Origin: Limnomonas spitsbergensis
Lineage: Eukaryota > Chlorophyta > Chlorophyceae > Chlamydomonadales
Direction of reading: 5' to 3'
NCBI GenBank assembly: GCA_037349105.1
Contig: JAYJMM010000116.1
Location: 3,720,001-3,784,000 of the forward strand
Length of the DNA stretch: 64,000 bases
Below, one piece after another: positions 24,263 to 36,400 of the stretch (position 1 is the stretch's first letter; each line of letters opens with the position of its first letter). A program made the translations under genes and the position numbers. The notes beneath the pieces are model-generated. The model had not been told where the DNA came from. It saw only the letters and a list, made by a program, of their open reading frames with translations, and did no database searches.

Positions 24263-24630
24263 GCTGTGGGCATTGTTGAAGATTAGTCTCCAGGGATTCT
24301 GGGGCGCCGGTGTCGTTTGCCTTTCTGGCCTTCCATTTTGATCATTTCTTTTTGTTGTTGTTGTTTGCCCCCTTTTTAGGTTCTTCTCTTCTCGCTTCTG
24401 ATCAGTGGGTGCCCTCGTGGCCAAGCAGGGGTGGGATACGCTTGCTTTTGTGGACTTTTATTTTCTCAGAGGCTTTGTTGAGGGCTCGTCTCTAGTAGAA
24501 CTCAGGTGTCGGACTTGGTCTTCTCTGCTTTCCCGGCCTCTCCTTTTGTTCCTATCCCCCCTCTTCCTTTTAGTGTCTTCTTTTCTCCCTTCTGAACAGT
24601 TGGGCGCCCACACGGCTGAGCTTTGAGCGG
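24220..24630 (+). repeat. Tandemly duplicated retroelement 3' end
   Basis: The segment from GTGTGGGATGCACTTGCTTT (about 24233) through a T-rich tail is followed about 195 bp later by a diverged copy (GGGGTGGGATACGCTTGCTT, about 24429). Both end in TTTT-rich sequence, TTCTTCTCTTCTC/TCTTCTTTTCTCC and CTTCTGA(T/A)CAGT. Confidence 0.5.
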
Positions 24631-25260
24631 GCCCAGAGGTGTAACGTTATTGACCATGCCGAAGGACCAAACATCCAGGCTGATGACAGATGTCAGTGTG
24701 GCATTGCGCCGCTAAAGCCTTTTCGTCTCTGAAGCCTCATGGCTAGCAAGATTAGATAGCTTGGGAACCCGTATCCTGAGTGTCCTCAGTACCCGTATTT
24801 TGAGTGAATGAGTATCCAGTGGACATCTTTTATTTGTTTCTATTTGATTCACCAATTCATATTTCTGAACCAGCTGCTTAAGCTTATCCAGAAGGAACGC
24901 ACTATTGAGTTGAATGGAATGGACCTCTATCACCCCTCATATTGCCGGCACTGATATTTACTGAGACATCGAGGTTCTACTGGGTCACGGAGGCAGGGGG
25001 GGGACACAATAGTGGTTTCATGCTCATTATAGGATGGTTTGTTTAGCTCACGGCCTTGCATCTCGTGATATGTTGCCCAGGACGGTCTGACAAGCAGGGG
25101 TGACATGTGTCCTGAAAGTGTGAACCAAAATGACTTTCCCATTAGGGCAGGAAACAATGTAGTTTCAGCTCTCCTAATCGGGTCGGAGACGCTTGGTATA
25201 TGAGGATGTAAACGAGGGAGCAAAGCCCTCATACTTGCCCAGAGGTGTAACGTCATTGAC
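24631..25260. repeat. 24-bp direct repeats flanking about 580 bp
   Basis: GCCCAGAGGTGTAACGT followed by (T/C)ATTGAC occurs at 24631-24654 and again at 25237-25260 with a single mismatch. The 582 bp between have no recognisable gene. The repeats could be insertion duplicates or the termini of a small element. Confidence 0.45.
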
Positions 25261-25399
25261 TTGCTCTCAACTGATCCCTGAAGTCCTCACATACACTGAA
25301 GAAGATCCGTTGGCCAAAGAGTACAAAACGTGAAGTCAATCAACAAATCAACAAGGGGCCCTCGTCCAAACAAACGGCTTCACAGCAAGCACGGCCATT

Positions 25400-27446
25400 T
25401 CAGGCCAAGTGCACCGAGAGACCTTGGAAGCTCGAGCCCAGCACAGGGAAGTAGTAGTGCACCACGTGTGCAGCAGCTCCGGCTGCGTCACCTCCCCGCG
25501 AGCCGCCCAACAAGCCCGGCCGGCGGCCCCAGCTCCCGGCACCCAGCCTGCGCTCCCGCCTCGCCAATCGCCCCTGCCGCACCAGCATTGCCAGCAGCTG
25601 GCGGCAGCTCCCAGGGCACACCGCGTCCATCTGTTGCACCACCGCCTGCTCGGACAGGCCCGGGTGCCGGTCAACCAGCGCCAGCATGCGTCGTGTCAGG
25701 CCGTTCAGCATCGGCGCGTTGACCTTGCCCAGATGGTCCAGCCAAGGCCTCAGCGGTACCTCTGAGGGAGCCTCAGCCTCGCCAGCAGCGCCGACACTTG
25801 AGGCACACGTGGCAGCCGGGCCACCTGCTGCGGCAGCCGGCTGTGCTGCCGGGCGCACGTGGACCAACGTCTGGCTGTGCTCCGAAGCCACCAGGTGCTC
25901 CTCCAGAAACCCTGTCAGGTTGCGCACCAGCCCATGCGCCAGCAGTGCCCGCATCGCCCTCCTCACAGCTGATGCATGGGCTGCATCACAGGCGCACTCC
26001 GCCGCTGCTCTCTCCTCGCTGCTGTCCCCCGCACCCTTCGGGGCCTCATCCGCTTTACCGAGAGCCACATGCTCTTTCAGGAGCGCCGGCAGGGTGAGGC
26101 CCTCCGAGCCTGCGCCACGGATGAGCTTCAGGCATGCCGAGGTGCACTCAGAATCTGTGCCGACGAAGGACGACGCCTTGTCGCTGGTCCTGGTCGGGCC
26201 GTGGCCTGGCGGAGAGCAAGCGTCCAGGCAAGCAGCCTCTGCGGCAACACGCACGTCGGCATCGATGGCCACGGCACCGGGCGCAAACATAGGATGCGTG
26301 ACGTCCGCACCCAAGCTCGCTCCCTCTCCTCCATTCCACTGGTGTCCCAGGGCCTCTGTCCCACCCCTGGCACGAGGCTCGGTCCGTGACCGAGCCGCCC
26401 CCCCGTGCTCCCCCGCGGGCCCAGAGCTGAGCTCAATCACCACATCCACGTGCAACGGCCCGGTTAGCGCCATCACGTCCGCCAGCGCTTGCTTCACGTC
26501 CACACAAGGCCGCATCTTGAGCGTGCTGCGGGTCGTGGCCGCAAGCACCGCCGCAACGAGTTCCGCCGGGACCTCCGGGACGCTGTCCACCAGGACGCGC
26601 CCGCGCTCCATGTCCAAGTGCACCAGGTCATCCAGCCAGGGGGGCGCCTCAGGGCCGCCTGTGGATGCCGGCTGGCCACTGCCGCCGCCGCTGCCGCCCG
26701 CCGCGACCACCATCATGGCGTCGCCGGCAGCGGGATGGTTGTCCATGGGCCCCTGGGCTGGAGAGGAGAGCGAGCGGCGTCCCGAACGGACGCGGGACAG
26801 CACGTGGCAGCTGGCAGCTGCGGTGGCCTGGAGCAGGCCTGCAGGGTAGATCTCGCCCTGTCCCGATAACAACCGGTTGCGGGCGCCCACGGACATGGCG
26901 AATGGGTTGGGGCCATTGGCAGGGTTGACCTGGGCAAAGGGAAGGGCAGGGATGGGGATGTCATGGGCGAATGTGAAATAGAGTGTGGGACGGGTGACTG
27001 GGTGTAGGTTGGAATAGGTTAACGCTCAACTATCCCAGGCCTATGCCTTGGGGAGGCAAGGGCAAGGACTGAAAGCAAACGCAATGGGAGCTGGGCCATC
27101 TTGGCTTACTAGTATAAAAGCATGTTTTTAATTTATTGAAAAGCATACAACACCGGTTGTCATAAAAACATGTTTTGGGGGGGAAATACCGGTTTACGGT
27201 ACCGGTATTTTTATCGATATAAACTTATAATCATTTCCGTTTTCTATACAAGAAAAGACGCTTCCACCCTCCTCAACAAAGCAGAGGCTTCAAGCCACAT
27301 GTTAGACGCACCCAGCCGGCCGCCCGCAGCTCCCCAAACGCCCGCTTTATCTCCTCCTCGCTGAACCGCGCTGCCAGGGCTTCGGCGCTGCTGGCCGGCA
27401 GGGGGCGACAGGACGCCGACTCGCCCAGCACCATCAGAGAGCGGAC
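25400..27446 (-). CDS. GTF3C1: GTF3C1-like C-terminal exons
   Basis: The exon at 27312-27446 encodes [12 protein letters not shown]...[18 protein letters not shown], which matches the C-terminal helix-turn-helix region of plant TFIIIC1. The last exon (25400-26929) starts [20 protein letters not shown], has a low-complexity linker, and ends with the conserved tail [20 protein letters not shown]...[20 protein letters not shown]. The donor after 27312 is GTGCGT and the acceptor before 26929 is TTTGCCCAG; both exons are in phase 0. A plus-strand open frame of 387 codons over the same DNA is an antisense shadow. Confidence 0.85.
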
Positions 27447-30400
27447 CTGCGGGATGCAAATTTGTTGTAAAGTTTAACAGACCATCAGAGCATCACATTT
27501 GATGCATGGGACATGTGCCCGTAAACCGGTACAGGCACTTGATACTTGGGAGGGTGGCGCAGCAGGCGTTCTTACAAGGCCCACACAGGCCATCCCTACC
27601 ACTATGGCTGAAGCTAGGCCACAAAAACACAATCGGAAACCAATCAGCCACTAAGGATACCTGTCAGCTCTCCTTTGAGGTGGGGCTGGAGTCACATCCT
27701 CAGAGGGACGGCTGAGCAACGGTGAGCATGGGGATGCCTGCCAATGGCTAAGTAGCAGTGAGCATGGGGATACCTGCCAATGGCTAAGTAGCAGTGAGCA
27801 TGGGGATACCTGCCAATGGCTAAGTAGCAGTGAGCATGGGGATACCTGCCAATGGCTAAGTAGCAGTGAGCATGGGGTTGCCTACCAATGGCTAAGTAGC
27901 AGTGAGCATGGGGTTGCCTACCAATGGCTAAGTAGCAGTGAGCATGGGGTGCCTGCCAATGGCTAAGTAGCAGTGAGCATGGGGATACCTGCCAATGGCT
28001 AAGTAGCAGTGAGCATGGGGTTGCCTACCAAAGGCTGAATAGCTGGGAGCATGGGGTGCCTGCCAATGGCTAAGTAGCAGTGAGCATGGGGATGCCTACC
28101 AATGGCTAAGTAGCAGTGAGCATGGGGATACCTGCCAACGGCTAATTAGCAGTGAGCATGGGGATACCTGCCAATGGCTAAGTAGCAGTGAGCATGGGGA
28201 TACCTGCCAATGGCTAAGTAGCAGTGAGCATGGGGATGCCTGCCAATGGCTAAGTAGCAGTGAGCATGGGGATACCTGCCAATGGCTGAATAGCAGTGAG
28301 CATGGGGATACCTGCCAATGGCTAAGTAGCAGTGAGCATGGGGATACCTGCCAATGGCTGAATAGCAGTGAGCATGGGGATGCCTGCCAATGGCTAAGTA
28401 GCAGTGAGCATGGGGATGCCTACCAATGGCTAAGTAGCAGTGAGCATGGGGATACCTGCCAATGGCTAAGTAGCAGTGAGCATGGGGATACCTGCCAATG
28501 GCTAAGTAGCAGTGAGCATGGGGATGCCTACCAATGGCTAAGTAGCAGTGAGCATGGGGTGCCTGCCAATGGCTAAGTAGCAGTGAGCATGGGGATACCT
28601 GCCAATGGCTAAGTAGCAGTGAGCATGGGGTGCCTGCCAATGGCTAAGTAGCAGTGAGCATGGGGATACCTGCCAATGGCTAAGTAGCAGTGAGCATGGG
28701 GTGCCTGCCAATGGCTAAGTAGCAGTGAGCATGGGGATGCCTACCAATGGCTAAGTAGCAGTGAGCATGGGGTGCCTGCCAATGGCTAAGTAGCAGTGAG
28801 CATGGGGATACCTGCCAATGGCTAAGTAGCAGTGAGCATGGGGTGCCTGCCAATGGCTAAGTAGCAGTGAGCATGGGGATACCTGCCAATGGCTAAGTAG
28901 CAGTGAGCATGGGGTGCCTGCCAATGGCTAAGTAGCAGTGAGCATGGGGATGCCTGCCAATGGCTAAGTAGCAGTGAGCATGGGGTGCCTGCCAATGGCT
29001 AAGTAGCAGTGAGCATGGGGATGCCTGCCAATGGCTAAGTAGCAGTGAGCATGGGGATACCTGCCAATGGCTAAGTAGCAGTGAGCATGGGGATGCCTAC
29101 CAATGGCTAAGTAGCAGTGAGCATGGGGATGCCTACCAATGGCTGAATAGCAGTGAGCATGGGGATGCCTACCAAAGGCTGAATAGCAGTGAGCATGGGG
29201 ATGCCTGCCAATGTCTAAGTAGCAGTGAGCATGGGGATGCCTGCCAATGGCTGAATAGCAGTGAGCATGGGGATGCCTGCCAATGGCTGAATAGCAGTGA
29301 GCATGGGGATGCCTACCAATGGCTAAGTAGCAGTGAGCATGGGGATACCTGCCAATGGCTAAGTAGCAGTGAGCATGGGGATGCCTACCAATGGCTAAGT
29401 AGCAGTGAGCATGGGGATGCCTACCAATGGCTAAGTAGCAGTGAGCATGGGGATGCCTGCCAATGGCTAAGTAGCAGTGAGCATGGGGATGCCTACCAAT
29501 GGCTAAGTAGCAGTGAGCATGGGGATGCCTACCAATGGCTAAGTAGCAGTGAGCATGGGGATGCCTACCAATGGCTAAGTAGCAGTGAGCATGGGGATGC
29601 CTACCAACGGCTAAGTAGCAGTGAGCATGGGGATGCCTGCCAACGGCTAAGTAGCAGTGAGCATGGGGATGCCTGCCAATGGCTAAGTAGCAGTGAGCAT
29701 GGGGATACCTGCCAATGGCTAAGTAGCAGTGAGCATGGGGATGCCTACCAATGGCTAAGTAGCAGTGAGCATGGGGATGCCTACCAATGGCTAAGTAGCA
29801 GTGAGCATGGGGATGCCTACCAATGGCTAAGTAGCAGTGAGCATGGGGATGCCTACCAATGGCTAAGTAGCAGTGAGCATGGGGATGCCTACCAATGGCT
29901 AAGTAGCAGTGAGCATGGGGATGCCTACCAATGGCTAAGTAGCAGTGAGCATGGGGTTGCCTACCAATGGCTAAGTAGCAGTGAGCATGGGGTTGCCTAC
30001 CAATGGCTAAGTAGCAGTGAGCATGGGGATGCCTACCAATGGCTGAATAGCAGTGAGCATGGGGATGCCTACCAATGGCTGAATAGCAGTGAGCATGGGG
30101 ATACCTGCCAATGTCTAAGTAGCAGTGAGCATGGGGATGCCTACCAATGGCTGAATAGCAGTGAGCATGGGGATGCCTACCAATGTCTAAGTAGCAGTGA
30201 GCATGGGGATGCCTGCCAATGGCTAAGTAGCAGTGAGCATGGGGATGCCTACCAATGGCTAAGTAGCAGTGAGCATGGGGTTGCCTACCAATGGCTAAGT
30301 AGCAGTGAGCATGGGGTTGCCTACCAATGGCTAAGTAGCAGTGAGCATGGGGATGCCTACCAATGGCTGAATAGCAGTGAGCATGGGGATGCCTACCAAT

Positions 30401-33400
30401 GGCTGAATAGCAGTGAGCATGGGGATACCTGCCAATGTCTAAGTAGCAGTGAGCATGGGGATGCCTACCAATGGCTAAGTAGCAGTGAGCATGGGGATGC
30501 CTACCAATGGCTAAGTAGCAGTGAGCATGGGGATGCCTGCCAATGGCTGAATAGCAGTGAGCATGGGGATGCCTACCAATGGCTAAGTAGCAGTGAGCAT
30601 GGGGATACCTGCCAACGGCTAAGTAGCAGTGAGCATGGGGATACCTGCCAATGGCTAAGTAGCAGTGAGCATGGGGATACCTGCCAATGGCTAAGTAGCA
30701 GTGAGCATGGGGATGCCTGCCAATGGCTAAGTAGCAGTGAGCATGGGGATACCAGCCAATGGCTGAATAGCAGTGAGCATGGGGATACCTGCCAATGGCT
30801 AAGTAGCAGTGAGCATGGGGATACCTGCCAATGGCTGAATAGCAGTGAGCATGGGGATGCCTGCCAATGGCTAAGTAGCAGTGAGCATGGGGATGCCTAC
30901 CAATGGCTAAGTAGCAGTGAGCATGGGGATACCTGCCAACGGCTAAGTAGCAGTGAGCATGGGGATACCTGCCAATGGCTGAATAGCAGTGAGCATGGGG
31001 ATGCCTGCCAATGGCTAAGTAGCAGTGAGCATGGGGATACCTGCCAATGGCTAAGTAGCAGTGAGCATGGGGATACCTGCCAATGGCTAAGTAGCAGTGA
31101 GCATGGGGATGCCTACCAATGGCTAAGTAGCAGTGAGCATGGGGTGCCTGCCAATGGCTAAGTAGCAGTGAGCATGGGGATACCTGCCAATGGCTAAGTA
31201 GCAGTGAGCATGGGGTGCCTGCCAATGGCTAAGTAGCAGTGAGCATGGGGATACCTGCCAATGGCTAAGTAGCAGTGAGCATGGGGTGCCTGCCAATGGC
31301 TAAGTAGCAGTGAGCATGGGGATGCCTACCAATGGCTAAGTAGCAGTGAGCATGGGGTGCCTGCCAATGGCTAAGTAGCAGTGAGCATGGGGATACCTGC
31401 CAATGGCTAAGTAGCAGTGAGCATGGGGTGCCTGCCAATGGCTAAGTAGCAGTGAGCATGGGGATACCTGCCAATGGCTAAGTAGCAGTGAGCATGGGGT
31501 GCCTGCCAATGGCTAAGTAGCAGTGAGCATGGGGATGCCTGCCAATGGCTAAGTAGCAGTGAGCATGGGGTGCCTGCCAATGGCTAAGTAGCAGTGAGCA
31601 TGGGGATGCCTGCCAATGGCTAAGTAGCAGTGAGCATGGGGATACCTGCCAATGGCTAAGTAGCAGTGAGCATGGGGATGCCTACCAATGGCTAAGTAGC
31701 AGTGAGCATGGGGATGCCTACCAATGGCTGAATAGCAGTGAGCATGGGGATGCCTACCAAAGGCTGAATAGCAGTGAGCATGGGGATGCCTGCCAATGTC
31801 TAAGTAGCAGTGAGCATGGGGATGCCTACCAATGGCTGAATAGCAGTGAGCATGGGGATGCCTGCCAATGGCTGAATAGCAGTGAGCATGGGGATGCCTA
31901 CCAATGGCTAAGTAGCAGTGAGCATGGGGATACCTGCCAATGGCTAAGTAGCAGTGAGCATGGGGATGCCTACCAATGGCTAAGTAGCAGTGAGCATGGG
32001 GATGCCTACCAATGGCTAAGTAGCAGTGAGCATGGGGATGCCTGCCAATGGCTAAGTAGCAGTGAGCATGGGGATGCCTACCAATGGCTAAGTAGCAGTG
32101 AGCATGGGGATGCCTACCAATGGCTAAGTAGCAGTGAGCATGGGGATGCCTACCAATGGCTAAGTAGCAGTGAGCATGGGGATGCCTACCAACGGCTAAG
32201 TAGCAGTGAGCATGGGGATGCCTGCCAACGGCTAAGTAGCAGTGAGCATGGGGATGCCTGCCAATGGCTAAGTAGCAGTGAGCATGGGGATACCTGCCAA
32301 TGGCTAAGTAGCAGTGAGCATGGGGATGCCTACCAATGGCTAAGTAGCAGTGAGCATGGGGATGCCTGCCAATGGCTAAGTAGCAGTGAGCATGGGGATG
32401 CCTACCAATGGCTAAGTAGCAGTGAGCATGGGGATGCCTGCCAATGGCTAAGTAGCAGTGAGCATGGGGATGCCTACCAATGGCTAAGTAGCAGTGAGCA
32501 TGGGGATACCTACCAATGGCTAAGTAGCAGTGAGCATGGGGTTGCCTACCAATGGCTAAGTAGCAGTGAGCATGGGGTTGCCTACCAATGGCTAAGTAGC
32601 AGTGAGCATGGGGATGCCTACCAATGGCTGAATAGCAGTGAGCATGGGGATGCCTACCAATGGCTGAATAGCAGTGAGCATGGGGATACCTGCCAATGTC
32701 TAAGTAGCAGTGAGCATGGGGATGCCTACCAATGGCTGAATAGCAGTGAGCATGGGGATGCCTACCAATGTCTAAGTAGCAGTGAGCATGGGGATGCCTG
32801 CCAATGGCTAAGTAGCAGTGAGCATGGGGATGCCTACCAATGGCTAAGTAGCAGTGAGCATGGGGTTGCCTACCAATGGCTAAGTAGCAGTGAGCATGGG
32901 GTTGCCTACCAATGGCTAAGTAGCAGTGAGCATGGGGATGCCTACCAATGGCTGAATAGCAGTGAGCATGGGGATGCCTACCAATGGCTGAATAGCAGTG
33001 AGCATGGGGATACCTGCCAATGTCTAAGTAGCAGTGAGCATGGGGATGCCTACCAATGGCTAAGTAGCAGTGAGCATGGGGATGCCTACCAATGGCTAAG
33101 TAGCAGTGAGCATGGGGATGCCTACCAATGTCTAAGTAGCAGTGAGCATGGGGATACCTGCCAATGTCTAAGTAGCAGTGAGCATGGGGATGCCTACCAA
33201 TGGCTAAGTAGCAGTGAGCATGGGGATACCTGCCAATGGCTAAGTAGCAGTGAGCATGGGGATGCCTACCAATGGCTGAATAGCAGTGAGCATGGGGATG
33301 CCTACCAATGGCTGAATAGCAGTGAGCATGGGGATGCCTGTCAATGGCTAAGTAGCAGTGAGCATGGGAACGCCTGCCAATGGCTAAGTAGCAGTGAGCA

Positions 33401-36400
33401 TGGGGATACCTGCCAATGGCTAAGTAGCAGTGAGCATGGGGATGCCTACCAATGGCTAAGTAGCAGTGAGCATGGGGATGCCTACCAATGGCTAAGTAGC
33501 AGTGAGCATGGGGATGCCTGCCAATGGCTAAGTAGCAGTGAGCATGGGGATGCCTACCAATGGCTAAGTAGCAGTGAGCATGGGGATGCCTGCCAATGGC
33601 TAAGTAGCAGTGAGCATGGGGATACCTGCCAATGGCTAAGTAGCAGTGAGCATGGGGATGCCTGCCAATGGCTAAGTAGCAGTGAGCATGGGGATGCCTG
33701 CCAATGGCTAAGTAGCAGTGAGCATGGGGATGCCTACCAATGGCTAAGTAGCAGTGAGCATGGGGATGCCTGCCAATGGCTAAGTAGCAGTGAGCATGGG
33801 GATGCCTACCAATGGCTAAGTAGCAGTGAGCATGGGGATGCCTGCCAATGGCTAAGTAGCAGTGAGCATGGGGATGCCTACCAATGGCTAAGTAGCAGTG
33901 AGCATGGGGATGCCTGCCAATGGCTAAGTAGCAGTGAGCATGGGGATACCTGCCAATGGCTAAGTAGCAGTGAGCATGGGGATGCCTACCAATGGCTAAG
34001 TAGCAGTGAGCATGGGGATGCCTGCCAATGGCTAAGTAGCAGTGAGCATGGGGATGCCTACCAATGGCTAAGTAGCAGTGAGCATGGGGATGCCTGCCAA
34101 TGGCTAAGTAGCAGTGAGCATGGGGATGCCTGCCAATGGCTAAGTAGCAGTGAGCATGGGGATGCCTACCAATGGCTAAGTAGCAGTGAGCATGGGGTTG
34201 CCTGCCAATGTCTAAGTAGCAGTGAGCATGGGGATGCCTACCAATGGCTGAATAGCAGTGAGCATGGGGATGCCTACCAATGGCTGAATAGCAGTGAGCA
34301 TGGGGATGCCTGTCAATGGCTAAGTAGCAGTGAGCATGGGAACGCCTGCCAATGGCTAAGTAGCAGTGAGCATGGGGATGCCTGCCAATGGCTGAATAGC
34401 ATTGAGCATGGGGATGCCTGCCAATGGCTGAATAGCATTGAGCATGGGGATGCCTGCCAATGGCTGAATAGCAGTGAGCATGGGGATGCCTACCAATGGC
34501 TAAGTAGCAGTGAGCATGGGGATGCCTGCCAATGTCTAAGTAGCAGTGAGCATGGGGATGCCTACCAATGGCTAAGTAGCAGTGAGCATGGGGATGCCTA
34601 CCAATGGCTGAATAGCAGTGAGCATGGGGATGCCTACCAATGGCTGAATAGCAGTGAGCATGGGGATGCCTGTCAATGGCTAAGTAGCAGTGAGCATGGG
34701 AACGCCTGCCAATGGCTAAGTAGCAGTGAGCATGGGGATGCCTGCCAATGGCTGAATAGCATTGAGCATGGGGATGCCTGCCAATGGCTAAGTAGCAGTG
34801 AGCATGGGGATGCCTGCCAATGGCTGAATAGCAGTGAGCATGGGGATGCCTACCAATGGCTAAGTAGCAGTGAGCATGGGGATACCTGCCAATGGCTAAG
34901 TAGCAGTGAGCATGGGGATGCCTACCAATGGCTAAGTAGCAGTGAGCATGGGGATGCCTACCAATGGCTAAGTAGCAGTGAGCATGGGGATGCCTGCCAA
35001 TGGCTAAGTAGCAGTGAGCATGGGGATGCCTACCAATGGCTAAGTAGCAGTGAGCATGGGGATGCCTACCAATGGCTAAGTAGCAGTGAGCATGGGGATG
35101 CCTACCAATGGCTAAGTAGCAGTGAGCATGGGGATGCCTACCAACGGCTAAGTAGCAGTGAGCATGGGGATGCCTGCCAACGGCTAAGTAGCAGTGAGCA
35201 TGGGGATGCCTGCCAATGGCTAAGTAGCAGTGAGCATGGGGATACCTGCCAATGGCTAAGTAGCAGTGAGCATGGGGATGCCTACCAATGGCTAAGTAGC
35301 AGTGAGCATGGGGATGCCTGCCAATGGCTAAGTAGCAGTGAGCATGGGGATGCCTACCAATGGCTAAGTAGCAGTGAGCATGGGGATGCCTGCCAATGGC
35401 TAAGTAGCAGTGAGCATGGGGATGCCTACCAATGGCTAAGTAGCAGTGAGCATGGGGATGCCTACCAATGGCTAAGTAGCAGTGAGCATGGGGTTGCCTA
35501 CCAATGGCTAAGTAGCAGTGAGCATGGGGTTGCCCACCAATGGCTAAGTAGCAGTGAGCATGGGGATGCCTACCAATGGCTGAATAGCAGTGAGCATGGG
35601 GATGCCTACCAATGGCTGAATAGCAGTGAGCATGGGGATACCTGCCAATGTCTAAGTAGCAGTGAGCATGGGGATGCCTACCAATGGCTGAATAGCAGTG
35701 AGCATGGGGATGCCTACCAATGTCTAAGTAGCAGTGAGCATGGGGATGCCTGCCAATGGCTAAGTAGCAGTGAGCATGGGGATGCCTACCAATGGCTAAG
35801 TAGCAGTGAGCATGGGGTTGCCTACCAATGGCTAAGTAGCAGTGAGCATGGGGTTGCCTACCAATGGCTAAGTAGCAGTGAGCATGGGGATGCCTACCAA
35901 TGGCTGAATAGCAGTGAGCATGGGGATGCCTACCAATGGCTGAATAGCAGTGAGCATGGGGATACCTGCCAATGTCTAAGTAGCAGTGAGCATGGGGATG
36001 CCTACCAATGGCTAAGTAGCAGTGAGCATGGGGATGCCTACCAATGGCTAAGTAGCAGTGAGCATGGGGATGCCTACCAATGGCTGAATAGCAGTGAGCA
36101 TGGGGATGCCTACCAATGGCTGAATAGCAGTGAGCATGGGGATACCTGCCAATGGCTGAATAGCAGTGAGCATGGGGATGCCTGCCAATGGCTAAGTAGC
36201 AGTGAGCATGGGGATACCTGCCAATGGCTAAGTAGCAGTGAGCATGGGGATACCTGCCAATGGCTAAGTAGCAGTGAGCATGGGGATGCCTACCAATGGC
36301 TAAGTAGCAGTGAGCATGGGGTGCCTGCCAATGGCTAAGTAGCAGTGAGCATGGGGATACCTGCCAATGGCTAAGTAGCAGTGAGCATGGGGTGCCTGCC

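Noticed and set aside
23596..24273. 225-codon minus-strand open frame
   Set aside because: Antisense to the LINE tail; the plus strand carries the recognisable zinc-binding motif.
25686..26849. 387-codon plus-strand open frame
   Set aside because: Antisense shadow of the GC-rich last exon of the TFIIIC1 gene; no conserved motif.
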